Positions 22,069 through 29,615 of a DNA stretch of 64,000 nucleotides are shown one piece after another. The position numbers were made by a program, and so were the translations under genes. The notes beneath the pieces are model-generated. The model was not told the DNA's origin. It saw only the letters and a list, made by a program, of their open reading frames with translations, and searched no databases. How positions within the stretch are numbered: the first letter of the stretch is position 1; the number at the start of each line of letters is the position of its first letter. Source of the DNA: an uncultured Pseudomonadota bacterium (lineage in GTDB: Bacteria; Pseudomonadota; Gammaproteobacteria; Steroidobacterales; Steroidobacteraceae); assembly GCA_903838705.1 (NCBI GenBank), contig CAILZL010000038.1, positions 94,693 to 158,692 of the forward strand, given 5' to 3'.

Positions 22069-23643
22069 ATGCAAAGTGTCACAAGTTGGCTTGCCTGGTT
22101 GCCATCCGGTATTTATCTGGCTGCAGCATTGCTCTGCGTTGGCACGACGAGCGAACCGGCTTGGCGCGTTGTTGTTACGTCAACCCGCTTCTCGCTGGTC
22201 GCTGCGATATTCAATACCTGCGTCGTGCTGCATGCGGCATGGCATACAACAGACTCTTCAGCGCATCCCGTCCCAGCCATTGTCATGATGTTGGTCGCCT
22301 TCCTCGGCTGGATCATTGGCGACTTCTCTCGCCGTTATTTGCGCGGCGAGGCCGGTCAGCTCCGTTTCATCATCGCGTTTCTGGTGACGCTTGCCGCCAT
22401 TGCCTCCGTTATCGCAAGTACTAATCTGGCGCTCATGATCATTGGCTGGGCGGCGAGCAGTGCAGCTCTGCATCATCTGCTGACTTTCTACCGTGATCGT
22501 CCCGCAGCGATTCTCGTAGCACACAAGAAGTTTCTTGCGAGCCGATTGGCAGAGGTGTGTCTCATCGTTGCGTCGATCTTGTTATTTCGTGAATGCGGAT
22601 CGCTTGAGCTAACAACCATTGTTGAACGAGCCACATCAATGCAGACCTTGAGCTGGACGCTCAGTGCCGCTGCCATACTCATCTCCTTCGGTGTGCTCAT
22701 CAAGAGCGCGCAGCTACCACTGCATGGCTGGCTTATCCAGGTGATGGAGGCGCCCACCCCCGTATCCGCGTTGCTGCATGCCGGAGTGGTAAATCTAGGC
22801 GGCTTTGTGTTGATACAGTTGTCGCCGCTGATCGGCGCGTCCCCGCCTGCCCAGACATTGCTAGTTGTAGTGGGTAGCTTGAGCGCCGCCATAGCAGGAC
22901 TTGTGATGCTGACGAGAATCACAATCAAGGTACGTCTCGCCTGGTCGACGTGCTCACAGATGGGATTGATGGTGATGGAGTGCGGCCTGGGCCTCTACGA
23001 TCTGGCGCTTCTGCACCTTGTAGCGCATGGCCTGTACAAGGCAAATGCGTTTCTCACTTCCGGAGAAGTGGTGCGCAACAGTATTGAGCGCGAGATCGTC
23101 ACCGGTAGCCAGCATGCAGTGATAACTGCGCCGTTCGTAGCTGCGGCGCTCGCACTCCCCATCACGGCGCTCATCACGCTTGCATCCGCAGCAGTGTGGC
23201 ACAGGGTGTTCGATGTGCCAGCGCTGCCCTTCATCAGTATCACAATCCTGTCGTGTGGACTTGCCACCCTGGTGTGGGCATCCTTTGCCGGCCGTCGAGT
23301 TGATGCCATGGCGATCGCGATGGTGTTCGGCGCGGTACAACTTTATCTGGGCTGGCACTGGCTATTCTCTGCGACTCTGCATATCAGCGCCTTGCCTACC
23401 TCCTCCCTGGCCCTTGCTGTGTGGTCATGCCTGATCTTCGTTGGCCTTTACTTCATGCAGGCCTGGGCGGTCACAGCAACATCAACCCTCTCCCGCAGTC
23501 GTCTGTATGACTGGATTTATGCCGGTCTTTATCTCGATGAACTTTTTACACGACTGACTTTCCGTCTCTGGCCACCAAATGTCGCGTCCTATTCCACTGA
23601 ATTGACGAACCAGAACATCGCACGTAACCGGAGTCCATCCTAA
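22069..23643 (+). CDS. dabB: DabB: proton-conducting membrane subunit of DAB-type inorganic carbon transporter
   Basis: NuoL/M-like membrane protein (524 residues, about 13-14 helices) that pairs with DabA to accumulate dissolved inorganic carbon using the proton gradient. The conserved transport core is visible: K212 in the segment before HGW, E227 in VMEAPTPVSALLHAG, and a lysine in HGLYKANAFL. The frame is open back to a TTG at 21961, but the ATG at 22069 gives a sensible hydrophobic N-terminus and avoids overlapping lysR; its ribosome-binding site is weak. The stop overlaps the dabA start (TAATG). On sequence alone an isolated NADH-dehydrogenase subunit 5 would look the same; the DabA neighbour decides the call. 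Confidence 0.88.
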   Translation: MQSVTSWLAWLPSGIYLAAALLCVGTTSEPAWRVVVTSTRFSLVAAIFNTCVVLHAAWHTTDSSAHPVPAIVMMLVAFLGWIIGDFSRRYLRGEAGQLRFIIAFLVTLAAIASVIASTNLALMIIGWAASSAALHHLLTFYRDRPAAILVAHKKFLASRLAEVCLIVASILLFRECGSLELTTIVERATSMQTLSWTLSAAAILISFGVLIKSAQLPLHGWLIQVMEAPTPVSALLHAGVVNLGGFVLIQLSPLIGASPPAQTLLVVVGSLSAAIAGLVMLTRITIKVRLAWSTCSQMGLMVMECGLGLYDLALLHLVAHGLYKANAFLTSGEVVRNSIEREIVTGSQHAVITAPFVAAALALPITALITLASAAVWHRVFDVPALPFISITILSCGLATLVWASFAGRRVDAMAIAMVFGAVQLYLGWHWLFSATLHISALPTSSLALAVWSCLIFVGLYFMQAWAVTATSTLSRSRLYDWIYAGLYLDELFTRLTFRLWPPNVASYSTELTNQNIARNRSPS

Positions 23644-26120
23644 TGAACAATGCCTTGCTCCATACACCCATTGAGCCCGATGAGTTCAATGCAGCCATTG
23701 AAGCTGCTTGCCGTGTGATTGCACCCAGTTGGCCACTAGATCGACAGATTGCTGTCAACCCTTATTGGGGATTCATAGCACAACCTTTTGCGCAGACCGC
23801 TGCCAGCGTGCGCCGCCTTGTCGGGGGACGGATTGCTTTACCTACGGATGTCTACCTTGCTGCGTGGCGTTCCGGCGAGATCACACCATCCGCACTACAT
23901 CGCGCGTTGGCCGAGACTTCGGCTGCTGTCACGCCAGACGACGCCGTCGCGGCGTTGCAACGTCAGCAGGACACTACGAGAGGATTGCCGCTGTTATCGG
24001 ATGTCATTGATGAGCACTCGCCATCAAAAGCTGGCCCGCGCTGGCAGGACACGATCACCCAGCAGGTCAGTCAGTATTGCGCATCGTATTTCGATTCGCA
24101 TCAGGCCGAGTGGCATCGCAACCGGACTGCCGGACTGTACGCAGGATGGCGCGCGGCTTTGCTAGTTGATCATGCAGTGAAGCCATTGATGCAAGCCCCG
24201 CAGATCAGCACGCGCGCACGCGAACTTCCACATTCCCCTGAGGCAGCGATAACGTGGGCGCTGCAGCGTCTTGAAGTACCGTTGCAAGAGGCAACGGAAT
24301 TCCTGCAAGTGTGCTTGCTACGCATCAATGGTTGGGCGTCGTGGTGCGCCTATCTTGGCTGGCAAGCCAGCCTTGAAGGCACTAAGGATTCTCACCTGCG
24401 TGAATTGTTGGCGATCCGCGCCTGTTGGGAAGCGTTACTTCATGATGGACAGCAGACGGTCGGATCTCATATAGCTCAGTGGCGCGAGCACTGGTCGCTC
24501 GCACGACGCACACCAGCAAGCGCTGGCGATGCATGCGAGCTCATCTGGCAGCGGGCGCAAGAGATCAGCTACCAGGACCAGCTCATTGCATTGTTACATG
24601 GGGCGCAATCTCAAGCGGTGGTTACACCAGCTGCATCGCGTCCCGGCGCACAACTCATCTTCTGCATTGATGTGCGATCCGAACGCTTTCGGCGTGCACT
24701 TGAAGCGACTGACTCGAATCTTGAAACCAAGGGATTTGCTGGCTTCTTCGGTCTGCCCATTCAGCGCCGGCTGATCGGTACGCAGCTATTGCGCCCACAA
24801 CTGCCGGGATTGCTCGGTGCATCACTCGAAGTCAACGAATCGACCGGTCAGCCCGCAACAGATGCGCTGATCGCGGCCCGACGCAACAGCCAGCTGCAAG
24901 CCATCGGACAGCGGCAGTCATTCCATCGATTACCGACTGGCGCGTTCTCACTCGTGGAGACCATAGGCCTAGGCTACGCCGCTGCCATCTTGCGTCGCCA
25001 TTTTGGCAGCCCGGTCGCACCGCCCGAGTCCTTTGCGCTGACACAGCCTGATGCCCGGGCGTTGCGTCCACAACTTACCGTCATTGGCCCAGACGCAATC
25101 GGCCGCAAGGCCGATCTTGTTGCCTCCATCCTGCGTGCGATGAGCCTTACCTCGGGCTTCGCACGCTTGCTGGTACTGGTCGGGCATGGCTCTCAAAGCG
25201 CCAACAATCCCCAGGCCGCAGCGCTTGACTGCGGTGCGTGCGGTGGACAGACCGGAGAGGTCAACGCTCGCGTACTTGCCGGTCTGTTGAATGATTCGGC
25301 CATTCGTGCCGCACTGCATGCACGCGGCATCGCAATCCCTGCAGACACTGTGGCGATTGGTGCACTACACAACACCACCACCGATGAATTGTCATTGCTG
25401 GATATCGACCTTTGCCCCGCGACTCATGCGCGGGATATTCAAAGCCTGCAAGTAAGCCTGCAAACGGCGGGACATCGAACACGCGTCGAACGCGCGCCGG
25501 ATCTCGGCTTGCGCGAATACATGTCTTCGCCCAAAACCCTGCTCAAGCGTCTGCGAGCACGCGCATGCGATTGGGCTGAAACCCGTCCTGAGTGGGGGCT
25601 GGCGAACAATGCCGCCCTCATCATCGCTCCGCGAGCTCGAACGCGTGGTCTCGATTTGGCTGGCCGTAGCTTCTTGCATGACTATGTTGCAGCCGACGAT
25701 CCCGATGGCAAGGTGCTGGAACTCATCATGACTGCGCCGATGATCGTCACGCACTGGATCAATCTGCAGTACTACGCTTCGACGGTGGACCCCGAACGCT
25801 TCGGTAGTGGCAACAAAGTACTGCATAACGTCGCTTGCGGAATGATCGGCGTGTTCGAGGGCAACACCGGCGATCTGCGCATCGGGTTGGCACGCCAGTC
25901 GCTGCATGATGGAAAGCGCTGGATGCACACGCCATTACGCCAGTCGGTAGTCATCGACGCACCACGCGACCGGATTGAAGCAATTCTGGCGCGCCATGAG
26001 ACGGTCCGCCAACTGGTCGCGAATCAATGGCTGTATCTGTTCCGCTTCGCCGCGAGTGGTATCGAGTGGCATTGTGATGGACAGTGGCGCGCGTGGACCG
26101 CAGGAGGGCAAGCATCATGA
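23643..26120 (+). CDS. dabA: DabA (DUF2309): zinc-binding, carbonic-anhydrase-like subunit of DAB transporter
   Basis: 825 residues. DabA is the soluble, beta-carbonic-anhydrase-like partner of DabB and is thought to hydrate CO2 in a direction driven by ion flow through DabB. The zinc ligands described for the family are recognisable: C341 and D343 (FCIDVRSERFRR), H515 (LVGHGSQSANNP) and C530 (LDCGACGGQTG), with the same spacing pattern as in characterised DabA. The length is normal and no truncation is seen. It is translationally coupled to dabB upstream (one-base overlap) and to the cysD-like gene downstream (ATGA), so all three should be made together. Confidence 0.92.
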   Translation: MNNALLHTPIEPDEFNAAIEAACRVIAPSWPLDRQIAVNPYWGFIAQPFAQTAASVRRLVGGRIALPTDVYLAAWRSGEITPSALHRALAETSAAVTPDDAVAALQRQQDTTRGLPLLSDVIDEHSPSKAGPRWQDTITQQVSQYCASYFDSHQAEWHRNRTAGLYAGWRAALLVDHAVKPLMQAPQISTRARELPHSPEAAITWALQRLEVPLQEATEFLQVCLLRINGWASWCAYLGWQASLEGTKDSHLRELLAIRACWEALLHDGQQTVGSHIAQWREHWSLARRTPASAGDACELIWQRAQEISYQDQLIALLHGAQSQAVVTPAASRPGAQLIFCIDVRSERFRRALEATDSNLETKGFAGFFGLPIQRRLIGTQLLRPQLPGLLGASLEVNESTGQPATDALIAARRNSQLQAIGQRQSFHRLPTGAFSLVETIGLGYAAAILRRHFGSPVAPPESFALTQPDARALRPQLTVIGPDAIGRKADLVASILRAMSLTSGFARLLVLVGHGSQSANNPQAAALDCGACGGQTGEVNARVLAGLLNDSAIRAALHARGIAIPADTVAIGALHNTTTDELSLLDIDLCPATHARDIQSLQVSLQTAGHRTRVERAPDLGLREYMSSPKTLLKRLRARACDWAETRPEWGLANNAALIIAPRARTRGLDLAGRSFLHDYVAADDPDGKVLELIMTAPMIVTHWINLQYYASTVDPERFGSGNKVLHNVACGMIGVFEGNTGDLRIGLARQSLHDGKRWMHTPLRQSVVIDAPRDRIEAILARHETVRQLVANQWLYLFRFAASGIEWHCDGQWRAWTAGGQAS

Positions 26121-27067
26121 GTACACAACTACCTCATCTTCTTTCACAAAACACACGCAGCATGGAACTGATGATGTCGCATCTCGATCATCTCGAGGCT
26201 GAGGCGATACACATTCTGCGCGAAGCGGTCGCGGAATCAGAAAACCCTGTGCTGCTGTTCTCGGCTGGTAAAGACTCAACCGTGCTGGCACATCTCGTCA
26301 TGCGGGCCTTCTATCCCTCACCGCCGCCGATGCCGTTATTGCATATCGACTCGACCTGGGAATTTCAGTCGTTGCTCGACTTTCGTGACCGGTTCGCAAG
26401 CCAGTATGGGTTCCGGCTCATCGTCAGAGCCAATGAAGCCGGGCGTGCTTCCGGCATCAACCCCTTCGATCATGGCGACCGCTACACCACCATCATGCGC
26501 ACTGAGCCACTAAAGGCAGCACTTGATGAGGGGCGATTCGATGTCATTATCGGCGGCGCCCGTCGCGACGAAGAACGATCCCGCGCGAAAGAACGGATCG
26601 TGTCGATTCGTGGTACGAATCACACTTGGGATCCGCGCAACCAGCGCCCTGAACTTTGGAACCTCTACAATCTGAAGCTGAATAAAGGCGAGACAGCAAG
26701 AGTCTTCCCGATCTCCAACTGGACTGAACTCGATGTTCTCAGCTACGCACTCGTCCGCAACATCGAATTGGCGCCGCTGTACTTCGCACAGCAACGTCCC
26801 ACCGTGGAACGAGATGGCACGCTGATCGTCGTGGATGAAGCCGAACGGATGCGGCTTCGCAAGTCGGAGTCGGTGGTCGAACGATCCGTGCGCTTTCGCA
26901 CGCTGGGTTGCTGGCCGGTGACTGGCGCCATCGAATCTGATGCCACGGATGTCGCGGGCGTGCTGGTGGAGACCTTGAGCTCCGCACGCTCCGAGCGACA
27001 GGGCCGAATCGGCGACCAGGAAGCAGGTGGATCGCTTGAGCAGCAGAAGCGCGAGGGTTACTTCTGA
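26117..27067 (+). CDS. cysD: Orphan CysD-like protein (sulfate adenylyltransferase subunit 2), coupled to dabA
   Basis: 316 residues resembling CysD from end to end. The PP-loop SAGKDST is at 49-55, followed by GGARRDEERSRAKERI, WDPRNQRPELWNLYN, FPISNWTELD, FRTLGCWPVTGAIES, and the C-terminal GSLEQQKREGYF. CysD makes adenosine phosphosulfate with the GTPase CysN; no cysN, cysC or other sulfate gene is in the window. An upstream GTG could extend the protein by 11 residues, but the ATG at 26117 overlaps the dabA stop by four bases. It may be a second CysD serving a CysN encoded elsewhere, or an adenylating enzyme recruited to the DAB operon. The family is sure; the role is not. Confidence 0.88.
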   Translation: MSTQLPHLLSQNTRSMELMMSHLDHLEAEAIHILREAVAESENPVLLFSAGKDSTVLAHLVMRAFYPSPPPMPLLHIDSTWEFQSLLDFRDRFASQYGFRLIVRANEAGRASGINPFDHGDRYTTIMRTEPLKAALDEGRFDVIIGGARRDEERSRAKERIVSIRGTNHTWDPRNQRPELWNLYNLKLNKGETARVFPISNWTELDVLSYALVRNIELAPLYFAQQRPTVERDGTLIVVDEAERMRLRKSESVVERSVRFRTLGCWPVTGAIESDATDVAGVLVETLSSARSERQGRIGDQEAGGSLEQQKREGYF

Positions 27068-27499
27068 CTGATCACTACTGTAGACGGGAAACATAGTCGG
27101 CAACATATTTATCCGCCAAGCTCTCGAACTGGATTCTTGATGCACCGCTGACTATGACATAGCCAAATCGATCAGCGTTTTCAAAGGATGATCTCACGGG
27201 ATCACCAGCGCCTTTCAATATCTCTACGCAGCGAATTCATAAATCCTGCCATGCTCGGGAAAAGATACTGGCTACGACCCAGGATTGACCCACCCCACCC
27301 TTTATCGTTGTCACAGATTTCTGGTGCCTCTGTCAGTCAAATAGTCGCAGAGCCGGAACCAGGCAATGGCATACAGGGCAAAATCAACACCCTGCACCGA
27401 TCGCAACAGTCTGCCGTAGCCAAGTTAAGCACTAATAACCACTAACTCAGTTACTAATTAGCTACGCAGTAACCTTAGTGACACATGAATAACTAACGG

Positions 27500-27602
27500 T
27501 TGCCCACATAGTCCACAGCCCGAAGTTCGGACTGGGCCACTCCATAAGTGGCCCAGAAGTCCGAAGCAGCCGGAAGCAGAGGCTGTGGACCCGTGTGGGC
27601 AA
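27500..27602. repeat. 103-bp imperfect palindrome with 9-bp terminal inverted repeats
   Basis: Nested pairs: TTGCCCACA/TGTGGGCAA at the ends (27500-27508, 27594-27602), GTCCACAGCC/GGCTGTGGAC (27511-27520, 27581-27590), TTCGGACT/AGTCCGAA (27526-27533, 27558-27565) and GGGCCACT/AGTGGCCC (27534-27541, 27547-27554) around a 5-base loop. The whole unit folds on itself. It could be a MITE-like element, a recombination hairpin or an unusual terminator; no flanking target duplication is obvious. Confidence 0.85.
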
Positions 27603-27697
27603 TTGATTACAGCCCTGAGCCCCTTCCACCTTATGCGCGATTATTCGGGCTACCTTTGTCTTCCAATCATCCTTTCATCCTAATTCCTAAGTCCTAC

Positions 27698-27727
27698 TTG
27701 CTGTTTTCCAATATTGCATGCTACAAA
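27698..27727 (+). promoter_or_regulatory. Candidate sigma-70-like promoter ahead of the cassette array
   Basis: TTGCTG, an 18-base spacer, then TACAAA, 36 bases before a small open frame and about 110 bases before the first cassette. Only moderate resemblance to consensus. Confidence 0.25.
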
Positions 27728-27762
27728 GATGCAACCATCTGAAAACAAAAGGAGACAGTGGA

Positions 27763-27843
27763 ATGGCTGATAATCCATACAGTACTAAGTCCCTTTGTAA
27801 AGGGACATGTGGTCCCATAACACTGTCGTCTATTTCTAGTTAG
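27763..27843 (+). CDS. Possible 26-residue ORF ending inside the first cassette junction
   Basis: ATG with a GGAG site eight bases upstream, encoding MADNPYSTKSLCKGTCGPIT and a Ser-rich end. The stop TAG is part of the GTTAGGT junction sequence. A perfect 8-bp hairpin (GTCCCTTT/AAAGGGAC, 27789-27806) lies within it. It may be the truncated start of a gene cut by cassette insertion, or a leader that brings ribosomes to the cassettes. Weakly supported. Confidence 0.3.
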   Translation: MADNPYSTKSLCKGTCGPITLSSISS

Positions 27844-27845
27844 GT
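27839..27845 (+). other. Integron recombination core site (GTTAGGT), left edge of cassette array
   Basis: Matches the GTTRRRY core at which integrases insert cassettes, and lies nine bases before a cassette-type ORF. The sequence to its left does not fold as an attC and has no neighbouring integrase, so it may be a remnant attI or a secondary insertion site. Confidence 0.5.
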
Positions 27846-27853
27846 GGCTCTGG

Positions 27854-28165
27854 ATGCGGCGTCTTACGTTCTGGTATGCGACGGTGAACGGTTTGTGTCT
27901 TCTACTGTACGTCCTCGGCTCGCTCAGACTGCTCCACTCCATGGCAAAGGACAGCCTCGAAGGTGGGGATGTCAGCGTTGCTCTAGCCTATGGGCTGACG
28001 GTCCTTCCGTTTGCAGTTATGGCCATTGTGTATGACATTGGCTTAGGGGTCTGGGCCGCGGTCCGTCGCGTTGCGCCAACTTCAAAACTTGCTTCCTTGC
28101 TAAGTATTGGTGGTGTAGCTACATGGGTCGCGGTGTGGGTCTTAATCCGAAACCTTGGCGCTTGA
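27854..28165 (+). CDS. Gene-cassette ORF: small membrane protein of unknown function
   Basis: 103 residues with three hydrophobic helices (about 6-28, 43-66 and 82-100). I recognise no family. The organisation is that of an integron cassette: the ATG comes nine bases after the GTTAGGT junction, without a clear ribosome-binding site, and the stop lies three bases before the attC at 28169. Expression would depend on an upstream promoter. Confidence 0.7.
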   Translation: MRRLTFWYATVNGLCLLLYVLGSLRLLHSMAKDSLEGGDVSVALAYGLTVLPFAVMAIVYDIGLGVWAAVRRVAPTSKLASLLSIGGVATWVAVWVLIRNLGA

Positions 28166-28168
28166 GCC

Positions 28169-28254
28169 ACCTAACCCGTCGTTGGAGCGGCCGTGAACGA
28201 TAAACTGCCCTGTCATGTGCTCCGGCGCGCGGCCGCTCAACTAGGTCGTTGGGC
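28169..28254 (+). repeat. attC site 1 (integron recombination site)
   Basis: 86 bases bounded by R' ACCTAAC and R'' GTTGGGC, both matching consensus (RYYYAAC and GTTRRRY). Inner boxes GTTGGAGCGGCCG and CGGCCGCTCAAC pair completely except for one unpaired base in the left arm, the extrahelical base that gives attC sites polarity. The cassette junction falls between 28248 and 28249. Confidence 0.85.
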
Positions 28255-28261
28255 GTCCCCA

Positions 28262-28691
28262 TTGAAACTCCTATCGCTCTCTCTGGTTGGGCTTCTAATG
28301 CTGCCCCCATTGGCGCATTCGTCGGGATGTTCGGTTGCCGACGCGAAAGCACTTCAGGATAAATTGCCTCGACTGAAAAACTGGAAAGCTATTCATCAGT
28401 CGTTTCGAGAATACGCGCCTCGCTGTGACGACGGCGCCATGGCAGAAGGCTTTAGTGAAGCGGTCGTTTCTCAGCTTGCACATCGCTGGTACTCTCTGGC
28501 CGAGTTTGATCGAAAATCAAAAGGCGATGCGGTGTTCCGCTCCTTATGTCTTAAGACACATCGATGCAAGCGCCAGTGAAAGTGATCTCAAGTTGCTTTT
28601 GAGTAATGTCACAAACCGCTGCCCCAAAACTCTCTCCGCTCTTTGTAGTGAAATTCAATCGACTACCCAGCTTGCAGTCAAGGCGCTATGA
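28262..28691 (+). pseudogene. Gene-cassette ORF for an exported protein, broken by a single-base frameshift
   Basis: Begins at a TTG 13 bases inside the cassette with a signal peptide (LKLLSLSLVGLLMLPPLAHS, first residue read as Met), then an exported domain (DAKALQDKLPRLKNWKAIHQ, YAPRCDDGAMAEGFSEAVVS). The frame closes at 28579 after FRSLCLKTHR. Dropping one T near 28543-28545 turns this into FRSYVLRHIDASASESDL and continues through TNRCPKTLSALCSEIQ to a stop at 28691, seven bases before attC. The repaired product, about 142 residues, resembles a family of small secreted proteins of unknown function that I recall from other genomes, with the same VLRHID core. It could be a real mutation or a sequencing error. 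Confidence 0.7.
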
Positions 28692-28697
28692 CCTACC

Positions 28698-28767
28698 GCC
28701 CAACTATTCATTCCACCCGACTGCCAACGGCGTTGCCGTTGTCGTCGCGTGAATTCTCACGTTAGGC
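28698..28767 (+). repeat. attC site 2 (integron recombination site)
   Basis: 70 bases from R' GCCCAAC to R'' GTTAGGC. The arms pair as CATTCCACCCGAC against GTCGTCGCGTGAATT with one extra base in the left arm, around a central CAACGGC/GCCGTTG hairpin. It lies directly after the frameshifted cassette gene. Confidence 0.75.
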
Positions 28768-28872
28768 GGCAACCGCCTACTCCGCGAAAATACCCATATC
28801 AATCTCATCAGTAAGCCTCTAGGTTAGAGATCAGCGGCAGATGTGCCGCGTCTCTTTCGCAGGTGAGAACTT

Positions 28873-29478
28873 ATGAATACCTCAGTAGGAAATGCTGGTA
28901 TCGGAGAGTCTGTAAGCACGATGGATGTGATTCACCATCGCCGCGCAGTGAGGGACTACTTGCCAGACAAAGTCGATGCAGCGGTGATCCATCAACTGCT
29001 GGATGCCGCCGTGCATGCACCTACAGCCATTCATGAGGAACCATGGGCTTTTGTGATCATTCAGGACAAGGTCATCCTGGATAGGTTGTCAGATAAGGTT
29101 AAGGAAATGCTCGTTAAGGGCACTGACCCCATTCATCCATTGTTCAAGAGCCACGGGGCAGATCGATTCACGCGCCCGGACTTCAATGCCTTTTACAACG
29201 CCGGGACGCTGGTGGTGATCTATGGAAAGCCGCTAGGGAACTTCGTGGTTGCTGATTGCTGGCTGGCAGCTGAGAACCTGATGCTGGCCGCCTGCTCATT
29301 AGGCTTTGGGACTTGCCCCATTGGTCTGGCAGTCGCGGCCCTTAATACGCCGCAGTGGAAGCAGGCGTTGGGAGTGCCCGCTGAGCTAACAGCCTATGCA
29401 CCGATCATTGTAGGCAAGCCGGCGGGTGCTACACCTGTCGTGCCGCGCAAGCCACCAGAGATTCTCCGTTGGAGCTGA
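28873..29478 (+). CDS. Nitroreductase-family protein
   Basis: 201-residue FMN-dependent oxidoreductase of the nitroreductase fold: IHHRRAVRDYLPDKVD near the N-terminus (flavin-binding RR), DAAVHAPTAIHEEPWAFVII, and ENLMLAACSLGFGTCPIGL near residue 140. An AGGTGAG site precedes the ATG. It may be the cargo of a third cassette (28762 to about 29600), but the 105 bases before its start are longer than typical for a cassette and could carry its own promoter. Substrate unknown. Confidence 0.88.
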   Translation: MNTSVGNAGIGESVSTMDVIHHRRAVRDYLPDKVDAAVIHQLLDAAVHAPTAIHEEPWAFVIIQDKVILDRLSDKVKEMLVKGTDPIHPLFKSHGADRFTRPDFNAFYNAGTLVVIYGKPLGNFVVADCWLAAENLMLAACSLGFGTCPIGLAVAALNTPQWKQALGVPAELTAYAPIIVGKPAGATPVVPRKPPEILRWS

Positions 29479-29502
29479 CCACACTCTCCTATTACGATGC
29501 GG

Positions 29503-29606
29503 CTATAACAATTCAATACATAAAGCCCCCACCCATTAACCAAGCTGACGACTTGTGGGGGCATCTTTGGGGCACCACTTAATTAACAAGCAAACAATTG
29601 TTATAG
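29503..29606. terminator. Terminator-like hairpin nested in an 11-bp inverted repeat (possible degenerate attC)
   Basis: Outer arms CTATAACAATT (29503-29513) and AATTGTTATAG (29596-29606) are perfect complements. Inside is a GCCCCCAC/GTGGGGGC stem (29525-29532, 29555-29562) followed by ATCTTT, a reasonable terminator for the nitroreductase. The outer arms have the size and position of a final attC but do not match the strict RYYYAAC/GTTRRRY cores. Confidence 0.5.
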
Positions 29607-29615
29607 ATCATGCCC

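Larger units (their letters stand above)
27068..27762. other. Gene-free stretch before the cassette array
   Basis: About 700 bases without a supported gene. On the minus strand, roughly 27077-27214, a 45-codon frame opening at a TTG reads like a protein C-terminus (GDPVRSSFENADRFGYVIV and onward) and may be a decayed gene end. The right half contains the 103-bp palindrome and a candidate promoter listed separately. No integron integrase is visible. Confidence 0.5.

Noticed and set aside
26510..27145. 211-codon minus-strand frame opposite the cysD-like gene
   Set aside because: It covers conserved CysD sequence on the other strand and has no recognisable domain.
27188..27445. 85-codon plus-strand frame after the cysD-like gene
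   Set aside because: No ribosome-binding site or recognisable protein features; the translation looks random.
27491..27845. A very long attC from AACTAAC to GTTAGGT covering the palindrome
   Set aside because: About 355 bases is far beyond usual attC length, R' deviates from RYYYAAC, and no L-box pairing links the two ends.
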